The position numbers were made by a program, and so were the translations under genes. 34,659 nt of DNA from JAVBKU01 sp031553875 (GTDB lineage: Bacteria > Bacteroidota > Bacteroidia > Bacteroidales > Rikenellaceae), in NCBI GenBank assembly GCA_031553875.1, contig JAVBKU010000016.1, forward strand, positions 1 to 34,659, in the 5' to 3' direction. Below are positions 33,365 through 34,659 of this stretch, in pieces (the first letter of the stretch is position 1; each line of letters opens with the position of its first letter). The notes under the pieces were generated by a model. That model did no database searches and was not told the DNA's origin. It worked only from the letters and a program-made list of their open reading frames with translations.

Positions 33365-34354
33365 ATGAAAAAACTTCTGATACTCGCCCTTTCCCTTGCC
33401 GCCGTATCCTGCGGCAAGGTGGCCAACAAGGCCGAAATAATAACCTACCGCGGTTGGGAGAACTGCGTGCGCCTGAGCAACGACTCGGCCGAGATAATCG
33501 TTAATCCAGCCTTCGGGGGCCACATACTCTATTTCGGTCTTAACGGTGGCGATAACATTCTCTATGCCGATACCACCATAGACGGGGCATCGATCGACGA
33601 CCACTTCAACGCAGGCATGCATCCCGACGCAGGCCGTTTCGATATAGGCAACGAGCGTCTGACACAGAAGATGCACGATACCGTTTGGGCCGGTCCCTAC
33701 ACTCCGGAGATACTCTCTCCCCTGTCGATGAGGGTCGTGAGCCTGCCCGATAATGATATGGGTATCGTGGTCGAACGCATCTACGCCCTCGACCCCGTGC
33801 GCCCGCTTCTGACCGTAACGCAGAAGATGACCAACATCTCCGACACCACCCGCACATACTGTTTCTGGACACGCACGCTCGTCCCCCTGGGCGGCACCTA
33901 TATGACCCGCGTGACCCCTACCGAGCAGTTTCCCGCGGGCTTCGGGCAGATGAACTTCCGTACCGACACGGCCAACCCCTATTTCGACTCTACGCGTATG
34001 TGCCTCGAGGGAGACGTGGTATGTATAAACCCCGGCGGACAGGCCACCAAGTTGGGCTTCCAATCCAATGCCGGATGGTCGGCCTATGCCATGGACGACG
34101 TGATGTATGTGAAATATCACGCTTTTGTCCCCGGAGCGCATTACGACAACAACAAGGGCGCAAGCTCGTTCCCCAATATCATTTACATGTGTGAAAGGTT
34201 TATCGAGATCGAGCCCAACAGCCCGATGCTCACGATGCAGCCTGGCGAAACCGCCTCGTTCGAGGAGAAGTGGCTGTTAGTGCCATTGAAGCAGAAGATG
34301 AAGGTCAAAGATCTCATTCCCATAGTAGAGGCCGAAGGAGCGAATGTGATGTAG
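33365..34354 (+). CDS. DUF4380/mutarotase-like lipoprotein
   Basis: This is a 329-residue protein from the chosen start. The frame is open to 33308, overlapping the GH97 gene, but the ATG at 33365 starts a clean lipoprotein signal with Cys16 (MKKLLILALSLAAVSCGK). The start of the mature domain (ITYRGWENCVRLSNDSAEII, then GGHILYFGLNGGDNILY) resembles DUF4380 proteins, which have a galactose-mutarotase-like beta sandwich. Later segments include TYCFWTRTLVPLGG and PGETASFEEKWLLVPL. Catalysis has not been shown for this family; binding or epimerising the sugar released by the neighbouring GH97 enzyme is a reasonable inference. A terminator lies 22 bases past the stop. Confidence 0.75.
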   Translation: MKKLLILALSLAAVSCGKVANKAEIITYRGWENCVRLSNDSAEIIVNPAFGGHILYFGLNGGDNILYADTTIDGASIDDHFNAGMHPDAGRFDIGNERLTQKMHDTVWAGPYTPEILSPLSMRVVSLPDNDMGIVVERIYALDPVRPLLTVTQKMTNISDTTRTYCFWTRTLVPLGGTYMTRVTPTEQFPAGFGQMNFRTDTANPYFDSTRMCLEGDVVCINPGGQATKLGFQSNAGWSAYAMDDVMYVKYHAFVPGAHYDNNKGASSFPNIIYMCERFIEIEPNSPMLTMQPGETASFEEKWLLVPLKQKMKVKDLIPIVEAEGANVM

Positions 34355-34375
34355 AGGATTGATTAACTTGCAACT

Positions 34376-34415
34376 ACATTAAAAGGGATGGCTAATGTCA
34401 TCCCTTTAATGTTTT
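34376..34415 (+). terminator. Rho-independent terminator of the GH97-DUF4380 unit
   Basis: Arms ACATTAAAAGGGATG (34376-34390) and CATCCCTTTAATGT (34399-34412) pair with a single bulged A and an 8-nt loop, followed directly by a short T run (34412-34415). Confidence 0.75.
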
Positions 34416-34492
34416 GCATAATACCTTTCGATCACGAGATACAGATCACGGCAGAAATCAGTCATTGATTTTCATCTAATACTTGCCCTCTA

Positions 34493-34652
34493 TAACGAGG
34501 CGCAAGCCTCATGCGAATGCCGCTTCGGGCTTCTGCCGGAAACAGGTCTCGTGAGGGAGATCACCCTCAGTTATCGTGTAACGAGGGAAGCTCCCGGAAG
34601 AGACCCCGGCAGAAGACGCGGCTAGACCTTTTGCCTACTTTTAGGGCGATGG
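34493..34652 (-). repeat. 160-bp repeat, copy 2 (inverted relative to copy 1)
   Basis: The reverse complement of this segment matches 23962-24122 at about 94% by eye. The 86-bp foldback is conserved; differences fall in its internal loops and in the flanks. The small GAGGC-GCAA-GCCTC hairpin is present but its outer AAC/GTT pairs are lost. The window ends seven bases after the repeat, so it is not known whether a hairpin array continues. The rest of 34355-34659 holds a terminator and no gene. Confidence 0.88.
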
Positions 34653-34659
34653 TAACATT

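Overview
The window looks like chromosomal DNA of a Bacteroidota, most likely a Bacteroidales with moderately high G+C. Supporting signs are SusC/SusD (RagA/RagB) outer-membrane proteins, BACON and GLUG surface lipoproteins, a serine palmitoyltransferase, a GH97 glycosidase, the bamD-rpoZ-coaBC-recN gene order, and several TAnnTTTG (-7) promoter boxes. A closer placement, for example near Rikenellaceae/Alistipes, is only a guess. No tRNA, rRNA, CRISPR array, transposase or phage gene was seen.

Region 1 (180-14567, all minus strand) is a seven-gene surface locus, read from right to left. It holds a short SusC-like porin without the usual N-terminal extension, a full SusC, a SusD, then two copies of a two-gene cassette. 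Each cassette is a small secreted helical protein followed by a very large BACON/GLUG lipoprotein. No carbohydrate-active enzyme, sensor or sigma/anti-sigma gene lies in it. The cassettes are related at the protein level, and the two lipoprotein genes share a 16-nt leader element (15 of 16 identical). This locus is more A+T rich than the housekeeping genes to its right and is the best candidate for an undescribed system.

Region 2 (14568-23594) is core genome. It contains a secreted M3 metallopeptidase (+), convergent with a minus-strand bamD-rpoZ-coaBC-recN cluster for outer-membrane assembly, RNA polymerase omega, CoA synthesis and DNA repair. A divergent serine palmitoyltransferase gene (+) for sphingolipid synthesis follows.

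Region 3 (23595-24464) is a gene-free stretch with twelve stem-loops in about 650 bp. It includes one copy of a 160-bp repeat whose second, inverted copy ends the window (34493-34652). The two copies bracket about 10.4 kb. Another hairpin cluster lies between ruvX and def.

Region 4 (24465-31307) holds yqgE, def and ruvX (-), then a zinc-ribbon/CD225 membrane protein and a DUF2752 protein, glyS, coaD-lpxD (overlapping by one base) and ruvC (+). Region 5 (31357-34354) is a two-gene sugar unit: a GH97 glycosidase and a lipoprotein resembling DUF4380/mutarotase-like proteins.

Housekeeping functions in the window converge on the cell envelope (BamD, LpxD, Spt), CoA supply (CoaBC, CoaD) and recombination (RecN, RuvC, RuvX). 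All calls rest on reading the sequence and on family knowledge; no database search was run.
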